A DNA stretch of 64,000 nucleotides from Pseudomonas laurylsulfativorans. GTDB taxonomy: Bacteria; Pseudomonadota; Gammaproteobacteria; Pseudomonadales; Pseudomonadaceae. A program made the position numbers and the translations under genes. Of the stretch, positions 56,139-64,000 are shown in pieces. Under the pieces are notes generated by a model that saw only the letters and a program-made list of their open reading frames with translations, made no database searches and had not been told where the DNA came from. Numbering within the stretch: the first letter of the stretch is position 1; every line of letters begins with the position of its first letter. The stretch is from positions 186,001-250,000 of the forward strand of contig NZ_MUJK01000003.1 in assembly GCF_002906155.1 (NCBI RefSeq), written 5' to 3'.

Positions 56139-57047
56139 GTGATCACTTCCCGCCTTCGTACCCTGCGTGACCATATCCGTTGGGCCGTCAGCCGCTTCCA
56201 TGGGGAGGATCTGTTTTTCGGCCATGGGACGGACAATGCCTGGGACGAAGCCCGTCAACTGGTGTTGGGGGCGCTGCACCTGCCGTGGGAAATTGCCGAC
56301 AGCTACCTCGACTGCAATCTGGAAGAAGACGAACTGGTCCACTTGCAGTTGCTGCTCAAGCGCCGCATCGAAGACCGTGTGCCGACCGCTTACCTGCTGG
56401 GTGAAGCCTGGTTCTGCGGCATGTCGTTCATCGTCGATGAGCGTGTGCTGATCCCGCGTTCGCCGATTGGCGAGCTGATTGAAAATCGTTTTACCCCGTG
56501 GCTGGCTAACGAGCCGGCGCGGATTCTCGACCTGTGCACTGGCTCCGGCTGCATCGGTATCGCCTGCGCCTACGAGTTCCAGAACGCCGAAGTGGTGTTG
56601 GCCGATCTGTCGTTCGAAGCGTTGGAAGTGGCCAACCAGAACATCGAGCGTCACGGTGTCGATGAGCGTGTCTACACGGTGCAGGGCGATGGTTTCGATG
56701 GTTTGCCGGGTCAGCGTTTCGACCTGATCGTGTCGAACCCGCCGTACGTCGACGCCGAAGATTTCGCCGACATGCCGGACGAGTACCAGCACGAACCTGA
56801 ACTGGGCCTGGCCTGCGGTGATGACGGTTTGAACCTGGTGCGGCGCATGCTTGCCGAAGCGGCGGATCATCTGACCGAGAAGGGCTTGCTGATTGTCGAA
56901 GTGGGCAACAGCCAGGTGCACGTCGAGGCGTTGTACCCGGAAGTCGACTTCGCCTGGCTGGAGTTCGAGCGTGGCGGGCACGGCGTGTTCATGCTGAGCG
57001 CGCAGCAGTGCCGGGAGCATCAGGCGTTGTTCGCTTCCCGCGTTTAA
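56139..57047 (+). CDS. prmB: 50S ribosomal protein L3 N5-glutamine methyltransferase
   Basis: A 302-residue SAM-dependent methyltransferase. SAM motif I is [19 protein letters not shown], the catalytic motif is [15 protein letters not shown] (NPPY binds the target Gln), and an N-terminal helical domain recognises the substrate, including [16 protein letters not shown] and [14 protein letters not shown]. It modifies Gln150 (E. coli numbering) of L3. The start is GTG. Confidence 0.95.
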   Translation: MITSRLRTLRDHIRWAVSRFHGEDLFFGHGTDNAWDEARQLVLGALHLPWEIADSYLDCNLEEDELVHLQLLLKRRIEDRVPTAYLLGEAWFCGMSFIVDERVLIPRSPIGELIENRFTPWLANEPARILDLCTGSGCIGIACAYEFQNAEVVLADLSFEALEVANQNIERHGVDERVYTVQGDGFDGLPGQRFDLIVSNPPYVDAEDFADMPDEYQHEPELGLACGDDGLNLVRRMLAEAADHLTEKGLLIVEVGNSQVHVEALYPEVDFAWLEFERGGHGVFMLSAQQCREHQALFASRV

Positions 57048-57050
57048 CCC

Positions 57051-57150
57051 CTGTAGGAGCGAGCCTGCTCGCGATGGGCTAAAGGGCGACGCGTTTTTCC
57101 AGAAAACACGCGTCATCGTTAACGTCCATCGCGAGCAGGCTCGCTCCTAC
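57051..57150. repeat. REP doublet with shared core (reverse orientation)
   Basis: Arms at 57051-57076 and 57127-57150. On the minus strand the core reads ACGTTAACGATGACGCGTG, related to 30389-30438. It lies 4 nt after the prmB stop. Confidence 0.9.
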
Positions 57151-57171
57151 AAGGAATGGCCGCACCGCCAA

Positions 57172-57963
57172 CTATCGGTGCGTGGCAATCCAGATCAGCA
57201 ACCCCGCCTGAAACACCGCAAACGCCACCAGACACGTAATGGTGAAGCGCAACCCGGCGTCTTCGCGTTTGTATTTGCTGACTTTCTCTTCGTGGTTCTT
57301 GAGTTTGACTTCCTGCTCGGCCAGGTTCTGCTCGGCTTGCTGGAGCATTTGCGCGGCTTCGAGAATTTCCACGATCTGCAGTTTGTCGCTGTTCCAGTCA
57401 CCCAAGAGGTCGCCGACCTTGACCGGCTTGACGCTGCCTTTCAAATGCTGGGCATCGGCATACACCACATCGAAACCGTGCACACGCAAAAAATGATCGC
57501 GGCGCAGGCGGGTGTCTTCGTTCAGTGCATCCTTGTTGTTCAGGTCAAAGCCGTCGACGGTGTAGGTCGGCCAGCGCTTCTTCGCCCAGTTGATGCCCTG
57601 GGCCGCCAGATAGCGGCCAATGCCACGGTTGAGCGGTTCAATCTGCAAGCCGCTGTCAGGGCCGAAATGCACGCGCTTTTCGGCATGATCGACCCACACG
57701 TCCAGATGATTCTGTTCCTTGCGTACGCGCTGGCCGGGCAGGGTGATGCTCATGCGCATCAGGCTACGCGCCTTGTCGTTGCGCTCGGCATAGCCTAATT
57801 CGACAAAGCGCAACGGGCGCCCGCCTGTATTGCGGTCAGTCTTCAGCGGCGCCAGACGGAGCATTTTGTGGTGCTCGACGTGGACGTCCGCCCAGGGCAG
57901 CTCGACCGCTGGCGGTGCGTCTGTTTCAGCGGTGGTGTCGGGTGAAGTCTGGGTGTCAGTCAT
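57172..57963 (-). CDS. Uncharacterised tail-anchored coiled-coil protein
   Basis: A 263-residue protein, no family recognised. It has an acidic/Thr-rich disordered start (residues 1-25), a soluble middle (about 30-185) with SLMRMSITLPGQRVRKEQNHLDVWVDHAEKRVHFGP and DALNEDTRLRRDHFLRVHGFDVVYADAQHL, a coiled coil (about 195-235: LEAAQMLQQAEQNLAEQEVKLKNHEEKVSKYK) and one C-terminal TM (FTITCLVAFAVFQAGLLIWIA) followed by THR. This predicts a cytoplasmic domain anchored by its tail. It is downstream of the alpha/beta hydrolase on the same strand, beyond a 48-nt palindrome. Confidence 0.82.
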   Translation of the reverse strand: MTDTQTSPDTTAETDAPPAVELPWADVHVEHHKMLRLAPLKTDRNTGGRPLRFVELGYAERNDKARSLMRMSITLPGQRVRKEQNHLDVWVDHAEKRVHFGPDSGLQIEPLNRGIGRYLAAQGINWAKKRWPTYTVDGFDLNNKDALNEDTRLRRDHFLRVHGFDVVYADAQHLKGSVKPVKVGDLLGDWNSDKLQIVEILEAAQMLQQAEQNLAEQEVKLKNHEEKVSKYKREDAGLRFTITCLVAFAVFQAGLLIWIATHR

Positions 57964-58057
57964 AACGGCGAGATCCTGTCCAAGCTCAACTTGTCGCCAA
58001 CCAATGCGTGGGCGACAAAGGCTTATCGGCCGTTTTCTTCAAGACTGGAGGGCCAGC

Positions 58058-58105
58058 GGGGCGTTCTCACCAGTTTTCACGTGTGAAAACTGGTGAGAAC
58101 GCCTC
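58058..58105. repeat. Near-perfect 48-nt palindrome
   Basis: Arms 58061-58080 and 58083-58102 (GCGTTCTCACCAGTTTTCAC and its complement) are perfect over 20 bp around a GT centre, extended by three more pairs outward (one G-T). It has no T tract and no resemblance to the REP families. It lies 11 nt after the hydrolase stop. Confidence 0.85.
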
Positions 58106-58115
58106 CCAGTAGCGC

Positions 58116-59069
58116 TTAACTGGTGCGAAGTCCGTCAATAAAACCGAGAATTCGCGTGCCCAGTTCCGCCGCCAGGGGCAATTGTGGGTCTTTATAGGAG
58201 GCCAGCTGGCGTTTGACGTCGTTGGGCACGATGCGCATGACGTGGTTCATGCCCTCGATCAGCGCCAGTTCGGCGTCCGGCTTGGCTGCCTTGAGCAACC
58301 TTGCGTCATTGACACCGACCTGGATGTCGTTGCTGCCCTGGATGATCAACGCCGGCATTTTCAGCTTGGCAAACGCCGCGGCCGGGTCCTGGCGGAACAG
58401 GGAAATCAGGTAAGGCTGCACGCTCGGACGGAAAATTGCCTGCAAGGGGGGCGGCACATTATCGTCGGGTTTCCCGGCCTTGAGGCTGTCGAGCAATTCA
58501 TTGCTGCGCAGCATCAGCGGTGGGGGCAGGCGATTGCCCAGTTGCTGGCGGATGACCTGATCGACCGGCCTGGCGCTACCCGAGACAGAAATCACCGCGT
58601 CGGCATCGAGGCCCGGCGCCGCGAGGCTGGCGATCAAGGCGCCTTCGCTGTGACCCAGCACAATCAGTTTGCCGAAACGCGGATCAGTCTTGAGCTTGCG
58701 GCCCCAGGCTTGCGCATCGGACACATAGGCCTCTACCGTCAGGTTGCGTTCGTCCGGGGTCGCGGCCAGGCTCGCGGCCACGCCACGCTTGTCGTAACGC
58801 ACGCTGGCAATGTTGTGTTTGGCCAGCACCCAGGCCAGGCGCTTGAGGCTGTCATTGCGCCCGCCGTCGGGGTTGTTGCCGTCGCGATCCGTAGGGCCGG
58901 AGCCGGAAATGATCAGGACAACCGGCACCGGATTGTCGGATTTTGGCAGTAACAGCGAGCCGAAAAGCTCGCCAGTGCCGGTGTCCAGCGTCATCGGCCG
59001 TTGCAGGACAGTCGCCTGGGCGAAGCCGGAAATCAGGGTAAGGCTCAAGGCTAGAACTCGCAGCATCAT
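58116..59069 (-). CDS. Exported alpha/beta hydrolase
   Basis: A 317-residue protein with signal peptide MMLRVLALSLTLISGFAQA, a nucleophile elbow GHSEG (LIVLGHSEGALIASLAAPG), an oxyanion region ISGSGPTDRDGNNPDG, and a catalytic His in GMNHVMR. The catalytic Asp is probably in IIQGSNDIQV. The family resembles YihI/EstA-type or dienelactone-hydrolase-like esterases. Start 59069 (ATGATG) is chosen for the signal peptide; the track frame adds 15 polar residues. No clear ribosome site is visible. Confidence 0.87.
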   Translation of the reverse strand: MMLRVLALSLTLISGFAQATVLQRPMTLDTGTGELFGSLLLPKSDNPVPVVLIISGSGPTDRDGNNPDGGRNDSLKRLAWVLAKHNIASVRYDKRGVAASLAATPDERNLTVEAYVSDAQAWGRKLKTDPRFGKLIVLGHSEGALIASLAAPGLDADAVISVSGSARPVDQVIRQQLGNRLPPPLMLRSNELLDSLKAGKPDDNVPPPLQAIFRPSVQPYLISLFRQDPAAAFAKLKMPALIIQGSNDIQVGVNDARLLKAAKPDAELALIEGMNHVMRIVPNDVKRQLASYKDPQLPLAAELGTRILGFIDGLRTS

Positions 59070-59198
59070 CGCGCCATCATCAAGAAGATGCCGGTTGGAC
59101 TCACAGGCACCCATAAGGTTCGAGGATGAACTACTTGGGTAGCCTGCGTATACTGGCGCGGATTACGTATTCAGGTTCGATTTCACGGAGCGCCCTGC

Positions 59199-60290
59199 AT
59201 GTCCGGCAATACCTACGGCAAGCTGTTCACTGTCACCACCGCGGGCGAAAGCCATGGTCCGGCGTTGGTCGCCATTGTCGATGGCTGCCCACCGGGCCTG
59301 GAGATATCCCTGGAGGATCTGCAGCGTGACCTGGACCGCCGCAAGCCCGGCACCAGCCGCCACACCACCCAGCGCCAGGAAGCCGACGAAGTCGAGATCC
59401 TCTCCGGCGTGTTCGAAGGCCGCACCACCGGTTGCGCCATTGGCCTGTTGATTCGCAACACCGACCAGAAGTCCAAGGACTACTCGGCGATCAAGGATCT
59501 GTTCCGCCCGGCCCATGCCGACTACACCTATCACCACAAATACGGCGAGCGCGACTACCGTGGCGGCGGTCGCAGCTCGGCCCGCGAAACCGCGATGCGC
59601 GTCGCGGCCGGTGCGATTGCGAAAAAATACCTGGCCAGCCAGGGCATCGTGATTCGCGGCTACATGAGCCAGCTCGGGCCGATTGAAATCCCGTTCAAGA
59701 CCTGGGAATCGGTGGAGCAGAACGCCTTCTTCAGCCCGGACCCGGACAAAGTGCCGGAACTGGAAGCCTATATGGATCAGTTGCGCCGCGACCAGGATTC
59801 GGTCGGCGCGAAGATCACCGTGGTCGCCGAAGGCGTGATGCCGGGCCTGGGCGAGCCGATTTTCGACCGCCTCGACGCCGAACTGGCCCATGCGCTGATG
59901 AGCATCAACGCGGTCAAGGGCGTGGAAATCGGCGCCGGTTTCGCCAGCGTTGCCCAGCGCGGCACCGAGCATCGCGATGAGATGACCCCGCAAGGTTTCC
60001 TCAGCAACAACGCCGGTGGCATTCTCGGCGGTATTTCCTCCGGTCAGCCCATCGTTGCGCACCTGGCGCTGAAGCCGACGTCGAGCATCACCACGCCGGG
60101 CCGTTCCATCGACATCCATGGCAACCCGGTGGAAGTGATCACCAAGGGCCGTCACGATCCGTGCGTTGGCATCCGCGCCACACCGATTGCCGAGGCGATG
60201 ATGGCCATCGTGCTGATGGATCACCTGCTGCGTCACCGTGGGCAGAACGCCGATGTGCGTGTGAGCACGCCGGTGCTGGGTCAGTTGTAA
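59199..60290 (+). CDS. aroC: Chorismate synthase
   Basis: A 363-residue enzyme with signatures [43 protein letters not shown] and [17 protein letters not shown]. It converts EPSP to chorismate using reduced FMN, the last shikimate step. GGAG lies 9 nt before the ATG. It is followed after 29 nt by an MFS gene and the mtn genes, so it may head a longer transcript. Confidence 0.98.
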   Translation: MSGNTYGKLFTVTTAGESHGPALVAIVDGCPPGLEISLEDLQRDLDRRKPGTSRHTTQRQEADEVEILSGVFEGRTTGCAIGLLIRNTDQKSKDYSAIKDLFRPAHADYTYHHKYGERDYRGGGRSSARETAMRVAAGAIAKKYLASQGIVIRGYMSQLGPIEIPFKTWESVEQNAFFSPDPDKVPELEAYMDQLRRDQDSVGAKITVVAEGVMPGLGEPIFDRLDAELAHALMSINAVKGVEIGAGFASVAQRGTEHRDEMTPQGFLSNNAGGILGGISSGQPIVAHLALKPTSSITTPGRSIDIHGNPVEVITKGRHDPCVGIRATPIAEAMMAIVLMDHLLRHRGQNADVRVSTPVLGQL

Positions 60291-60319
60291 ATGGCTGACC
60301 TCCTGGTCGCAGCCGTCTG

Positions 60320-61471
60320 ATGGCGGCTGCGGCGCTCCCGTACTGGCGGCTTTCCAGTTTCTATCTGTTCTATTTCGCCTTGCTCGGTTCGACAGCGCCT
60401 TTTCTGGCGCTGTACTTCGATCACCTGGGCTTTAGTGCCGCACGCATCGGAGAGCTGGTGGCGATCCCGATGCTGATGCGCTGCGTGGCGCCGAATATCT
60501 GGGGCTGGCTGGGCGATTACACCGGCCGAAGGCTGGCCATCGTGCGCTTCGGTGCGGTGTGCACGCTGCTGACCTTTTCGCTGATTTTCGTCAGCAAGAG
60601 CTACGCCTGGCTGGCGATGGTCATGGCCTTGCATGCGTTTTTCTGGCACGCAGTGTTGCCGCAGTTCGAAGTCATCACCCTGGCTCACTTGCAGGGCCAG
60701 ACCTCGCGCTACAGCCAGATTCGCCTGTGGGGTTCAATCGGTTTCATCATCACCGTGGTCGCGCTGGGTCGGCTGTTCGAATGGCTGAGCCTCGATATCT
60801 ACCCGGCGGCGCTGGTGCTGATCATGGCCGGTATCGTGCTCAGCAGTCTGTGGGTGCCTAATGCCCAACCGGCGCCGGGCAACCGGGTGGCGGGGGAGGG
60901 GTTTCTCAAGCAGCTGCGCAACCCCGGCGTATTGGCGTTTTACGCCTGCGTGGCGCTGATGCAGATGAGCCACGGGCCGTATTACACGTTTCTGACCCTG
61001 CACCTTGAGCGTCTGGGTTACAGCCGTGGCGTGATCGGCATGCTCTGGGCGGTCGGCGTGGTCGCCGAAGTGCTGATGTTTTTGGCCATGAGCAAGATCC
61101 TCGCGCGGTTTTCCCTGCGCCGGGTGCTGATGGCGAGTTTTCTGCTGGCGGCGCTGCGCTGGTTGCTGCTCGGTTCGTTGGCCGAATTCCTTTGGGTCTT
61201 GTTGTTTGCCCAGGTGCTGCACGCGGCGACATTCGGCAGCTTTCACGCCGCTGCCATTTCATTCGTGCAACGTAGTTTCGGTGCGCGCCAGCAAGGCCAG
61301 GGCCAGGCGCTGTATGCCGCATTGGCCGGCACCGGCGGTGCGTTGGGCGCGTTGTATTCCGGCTATGGCTGGAATGCTCTCGGCGCCGCATGGACATTTA
61401 GTATTGCCAGCCTCGCAGCCGTCGCGGCTGCCGTTATCATTGCCACATGTATGCAAGAGGACAGGCCATGA
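60320..61471 (+). CDS. MFS transporter (HcaT/MFS_1-like)
   Basis: A 383-residue 12-TM transporter. The N-terminus LPYWRLSSFYLFYFALLGSTAPFLALYFDHLGFS and the loop GWLGDYTGRRL match the MFS_1-like/nucleoside-proton symporter (HcaT, YcaD-like) group. Its stop overlaps the mtnB start (ATGA), so it is translationally coupled to methionine salvage. The annotated ATG lacks a ribosome site and lies in the loop of a 7-bp GC-rich hairpin (GCAGCCG 60309-60315 with CGGCTGC 60324-60330). Translational coupling to aroC is likely. Confidence 0.9.
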   Translation: MAAAALPYWRLSSFYLFYFALLGSTAPFLALYFDHLGFSAARIGELVAIPMLMRCVAPNIWGWLGDYTGRRLAIVRFGAVCTLLTFSLIFVSKSYAWLAMVMALHAFFWHAVLPQFEVITLAHLQGQTSRYSQIRLWGSIGFIITVVALGRLFEWLSLDIYPAALVLIMAGIVLSSLWVPNAQPAPGNRVAGEGFLKQLRNPGVLAFYACVALMQMSHGPYYTFLTLHLERLGYSRGVIGMLWAVGVVAEVLMFLAMSKILARFSLRRVLMASFLLAALRWLLLGSLAEFLWVLLFAQVLHAATFGSFHAAAISFVQRSFGARQQGQGQALYAALAGTGGALGALYSGYGWNALGAAWTFSIASLAAVAAAVIIATCMQEDRP

Positions 61472-62094
61472 GCCTTACCCGTGAACAACTCGCCCAGGAA
61501 ATCATCGACGCCGGGCGTTTTCTCTATGGCCGCGGTTGGTCGCCGGCCACCAGCAGCAATTACTCGACCCGTCTGTCGCCGACTGAAGCCTTGCTGACCG
61601 TGTCCGGCAAGCACAAGGGGCAACTGGGCATGGACGATGTACTGGCAACCGACCTGTCAGGCAACAGCCTGGAGCCGGGCAAGAAACCGTCCGCCGAAAC
61701 CCTGTTGCACACGCAGCTTTACAGCTGGCGCCCTGAGATCGGCGCGGTGCTGCACACTCATTCGGTGAATGCCACCGTGCTGTCGCGCCTGACGCCGCAG
61801 GACTTCATCGAGTTCGAAGACTACGAACTGCAAAAAGCCTTCAGCGGTGTGACGACCCACGAATCCCGGGTGCGCGTGCCGATTTTCGACAACGATCAGG
61901 ACATTGCGCGCCTGGCCGCCAAGGTGCAGCCTTGGCTCGACGCCCATCCTGATTGCGTCGGTTACCTGATTCGCGGCCACGGCCTGTACACCTGGGGTGC
62001 GCGCATGAGCGATGCCCTACGGCAGATCGAGGCCTTTGAATTTTTGTTCGAGTGCGAGTTGAAGACGCGCTCGCTCTCGAACCTTAAAGCATGA
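61468..62094 (+). CDS. mtnB: Methylthioribulose-1-phosphate dehydratase
   Basis: A 208-residue class-II-aldolase-fold enzyme. The metal site appears as LHTHSVNATVLSRL and a later His in RGHGLYTWG; GWSPATSSNYSTRL lies in the N-terminal substrate loop. It dehydrates MTRu-1-P in methionine salvage. Start 61468 overlaps the MFS stop by 4 bp, with GAGGAC upstream. Confidence 0.96.
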   Translation: MSLTREQLAQEIIDAGRFLYGRGWSPATSSNYSTRLSPTEALLTVSGKHKGQLGMDDVLATDLSGNSLEPGKKPSAETLLHTQLYSWRPEIGAVLHTHSVNATVLSRLTPQDFIEFEDYELQKAFSGVTTHESRVRVPIFDNDQDIARLAAKVQPWLDAHPDCVGYLIRGHGLYTWGARMSDALRQIEAFEFLFECELKTRSLSNLKA

Positions 62095-62114
62095 ACCGTT
62101 AAGGAGTTGCCCTG

Positions 62115-62660
62115 ATGAGCAGCCTGTCCGTTTATCACGTCTCCAGCCCTGAGATTCCCAACAAGGTGCTGACCCATTTCGAAGACATCGCCTCGACCCT
62201 GGCCGAGCAGGGCGTGCGTTTCGACCGCTGGCAAGCGGCGGCGAAGATCCAGCCGGGCGCCAGTCAGGAAGAAGTGATTGCCGCCTACCAGGAGCAAATC
62301 GACAAGCTGATGACCGAGCGCGGTTACATCACCGTCGACGTCATCAGCCTCAACAGCGATCACCCGCAAAAAGCCGAACTGCGCGCCAAGTTCCTCAACG
62401 AACACCGCCATGGCGAAGACGAAGTACGATTTTTCGTCGCCGGCCGTGGCTTGTTTACCCTGCACATCGATGATTACGTCTACGCGGTGCTCTGCGAGAA
62501 GAACGATCTGATCTCGGTGCCGGCCGGTACCAAACATTGGTTCGACATGGGCGAGCACCCGCATTTTGTCGCGATCCGTCTGTTCAATAACCCGGAAGGC
62601 TGGGTGGCCAATTTCACCGGCGAAGACATCGCCAGCCAATTCCCGTGCCTTGAGGACTGA
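62115..62660 (+). CDS. mtnD: Acireductone dioxygenase
   Basis: A 181-residue cupin enzyme with metal ligands in [20 protein letters not shown] (His-His-Glu) and GTKHWFDMG (His). With Fe(II) it gives the keto-acid precursor of methionine plus formate; with Ni(II) it follows the off-pathway reaction. AAGGAG lies 8 nt before the ATG. It lies between mtnB (20-nt gap) and mtnC (4-nt gap). Confidence 0.97.
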   Translation: MSSLSVYHVSSPEIPNKVLTHFEDIASTLAEQGVRFDRWQAAAKIQPGASQEEVIAAYQEQIDKLMTERGYITVDVISLNSDHPQKAELRAKFLNEHRHGEDEVRFFVAGRGLFTLHIDDYVYAVLCEKNDLISVPAGTKHWFDMGEHPHFVAIRLFNNPEGWVANFTGEDIASQFPCLED

Positions 62661-62664
62661 GTCG

Positions 62665-63348
62665 ATGCCGATCAAAGCGATTCTCACCGACATCGAAGGC
62701 ACCACCAGCGCGGTGAGTTTTGTGTTCGATGTGCTGTTTCCTTACGCGGCCAGGCATCTGCCGGACTTCGTTCGTGAGCATGCCGGGCGCGCAGACGTGA
62801 TCGCACAGCTGGACGCCGTGCGCCGGGACAGCAACGAGCCGGACGCCGACGTCGAGCGCGTTGTCGAGATCCTGCTGGGCTGGATCGCCGAAGACCGCAA
62901 GGCCACGCCGTTGAAAGCGTTGCAGGGTATGGTCTGGGAGCAGGGCTATCAGGCCGGCCAGTTGAAGGGGCATGTGTACCCGGACGCCGTTGAAGCGCTC
63001 AAGCGCTGGCACCAGAGCGGCTATCAACTGTTCGTTTACTCCTCGGGCTCGATCCAGGCGCAGAAGTTAATCTTCGGTTGCTCGGAAGCAGGGGATTTGA
63101 CGCCGCTGTTCAGCGGTTACTTCGACACGACGTCGGGGCCCAAACGGGAAGCGCAGTCCTACGCCAATATCACCCAGGCGATCAACATCGAGGCGGGGCA
63201 GATTCTGTTTCTGTCTGACATTGTCGAGGAGCTGGATGCCGCGCGTGCGGCGGGGATGGCCACGTGCGGTCTGGCTCGTGAAGGCGGCGAACTGGCGGGG
63301 CATGTCACCGTGGACAGCTTTGCACGGATAGAACCCTCAGCTTTCTAA
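62665..63348 (+). CDS. mtnC: Enolase-phosphatase E1
   Basis: A 227-residue HAD-family enzyme. Motif I is LTDIEGTT (Asp9, Glu11), motif [14 protein letters not shown], motif III Lys in GPKREAQSY, and motif [14 protein letters not shown]. It enolises and dephosphorylates DK-MTP-1-P. It is the last gene of the mtnBDC operon. mtnA, mtnP and the final transaminase are not in the window, although the aminotransferase at 51762 should not be assumed to fill that role. Confidence 0.97.
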   Translation: MPIKAILTDIEGTTSAVSFVFDVLFPYAARHLPDFVREHAGRADVIAQLDAVRRDSNEPDADVERVVEILLGWIAEDRKATPLKALQGMVWEQGYQAGQLKGHVYPDAVEALKRWHQSGYQLFVYSSGSIQAQKLIFGCSEAGDLTPLFSGYFDTTSGPKREAQSYANITQAINIEAGQILFLSDIVEELDAARAAGMATCGLAREGGELAGHVTVDSFARIEPSAF

Positions 63349-63360
63349 GCACCGGATAAC

Positions 63361-63390
63361 CTGTGGGAGCGAGCAGGTTCGCTCCCACAG
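63361..63390. repeat. Single short REP hairpin after mtnC
   Basis: CTGTGGGAGCGA (63361-63372) and TCGCTCCCACAG (63379-63390) with a 6-nt loop, between the convergent mtnC and DUF3509-like genes, followed by TGTTTT. Confidence 0.85.
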
Positions 63391-63406
63391 TGTTTTCAGC
63401 CTGGGT

Positions 63407-63685
63407 TTACAGCGAGTGATAGGTCGGCAGCGCAAACCGTTGCTGGCTTTGCAGCAGGGAGATCTGCGGCAATTCACTTGCTTGCTCGGCGAGGTCGCGG
63501 CGAATGGCACTGATGACCCACGTCAGTTGGTCGCCATTGTGCAATTGCTGGTAGGAGATCGAGCGTTTGAATTCTCTGCCGTCGTCGCTGCGCAAGGTCA
63601 GCAGAATCCCGCCATCAGGACGGCCCTGGGTAGTGACTGCGAAGTTGGAGAACAAGGACGAAAATTTTTCCTGGATGAGGCTCAT
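63407..63685 (-). CDS. DUF3509-like small protein
   Basis: A 92-residue cytoplasmic protein: MSLIQEKFSSLFSNFAVTTQ, then GGILLTLRSDDGREFKRSISYQQL and a C-terminal part ending LPTYHSL. It matches my recollection of the Pseudomonas-specific DUF3509 family; function unknown. ATG 63685 has GGAG about 9 nt upstream, whereas the ATG at 63703 has none. Confidence 0.8.
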   Translation of the reverse strand: MSLIQEKFSSLFSNFAVTTQGRPDGGILLTLRSDDGREFKRSISYQQLHNGDQLTWVISAIRRDLAEQASELPQISLLQSQQRFALPTYHSL

Positions 63686-64000
63686 GTCGTTCAGCTCCGT
63701 CATGACTTGAATGGCAAGCGTGGGGAGACTGGTGCAGCCTTTGTGCCAGTATTTTTAATTGTATAATTTTAAGCAAAATCAACAAGTTACGATTTTTGGT
63801 GATTTTTGCTTTCGTGCAATCTGCATGAATGGCCATCGTGCATCCTGCATTTTGCAGGTACGTCGGCGACTCGATGGAACCAATGGGTGTGCACGGGATC
63901 ACCTTCGCGCAACGCTGTCGTAGATCTTGATCGCCGATCAAGATCGCAGATACAAAACATTTCAAAAACCGCGTGTACAGCTCAAGAACCGTTGACGTAT
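63686..64000. other. AT-rich intergenic end region
   Basis: No supported gene. It holds an A/T-rich stretch (about 63750-63800, candidate promoter of the DUF3509-like gene, with AATTGTATAATT), and the inverted repeat GATCTTGATC-GCC-GATCAAGATC (63923-63945). Any gene to the right begins outside the window. Confidence 0.6.

Noticed and set aside
63750..63765. AATTGTATAATT near the DUF3509-like gene as a fourth purine-regulon site
   Set aside because: It lacks the TACAA half of the dyad and lies in an A/T-rich promoter where such strings are expected.
1..64000. CRISPR array, prophage, insertion sequence or defence island
   Set aside because: The only short repeats are REP/palindromic hairpins at variable spacing; no transposase, integrase, Cas or phage structural gene was found.

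Overview
The window is a 64-kb stretch of chromosome from a fluorescent-group Pseudomonas. The signs are high-GC genes on both strands, some twenty copies of the GTAGGAGC(G/T)(A/G)GC REP hairpin typical of that group, a complete min locus, and a gene order that, as far as I remember it, follows P. aeruginosa PAO1 in blocks (PA3271 down to PA3241, PA1515-1519, PA1674-1685). No prophage, insertion sequence, integrase or CRISPR array is visible. This is core genome with REP decoration.

Left third (1-30 kb): the end of an unidentified gene, a symporter-fused hybrid histidine kinase, a TetR/MFS divergent pair around a perfect palindrome, a cupin, a TDT-family exporter, a fused MFS-acyltransferase for lysophospholipid recycling, a guanidinium exporter under a guanidine-II riboswitch, a BASS symporter, rdgC, and a tandem duplication of tRNA-Val/tRNA-Asp. 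Next come a catalase-like plus di-haem cytochrome pair, an FKBP lipoprotein, a YkvA-like gene behind an inverted pair of DnaA boxes, a three-gene operon with an unknown member, an EAL-CBS-GGDEF protein, the Prc/AlgO protease and a quinone reductase. This part ends with a six-gene operon (ABC importer, alkaline-phosphatase-superfamily enzyme, HAD phosphatase) with a divergent GntR/UTRA regulator, probably for uptake and intracellular cleavage of an organophosphorus compound.

Middle (30-51 kb): a YbiO-like MscS channel, a 58-residue membrane protein, aminopeptidase ApeB, RluA, minCDE, an LpxL/HtrB acyltransferase and a patatin. Then comes a complete urate-to-glyoxylate module: two Tsx-like outer-membrane channels, an NCS2 urate/xanthine permease, PuuD, AllA, allantoicase, UraD, PuuE, divergent HiuH, and an AzgA-type purine permease. 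Three promoters of this module share a TTGTATACAA-like dyad, and one Tsx-like gene has a good sigma-54 promoter.

Right part (51-64 kb): a MarR/aminotransferase divergent pair with two identical-architecture dyads, a glutaredoxin-like protein, FolE, an Smr protein, a cysteine-hydrolase homologue lacking the catalytic Cys, PrmB, an uncharacterised anchored coiled-coil protein, an alpha/beta hydrolase, AroC, an MFS transporter, the methionine-salvage genes mtnB-mtnD-mtnC and a DUF3509-like protein. The last 315 bases are AT-rich and show no gene.
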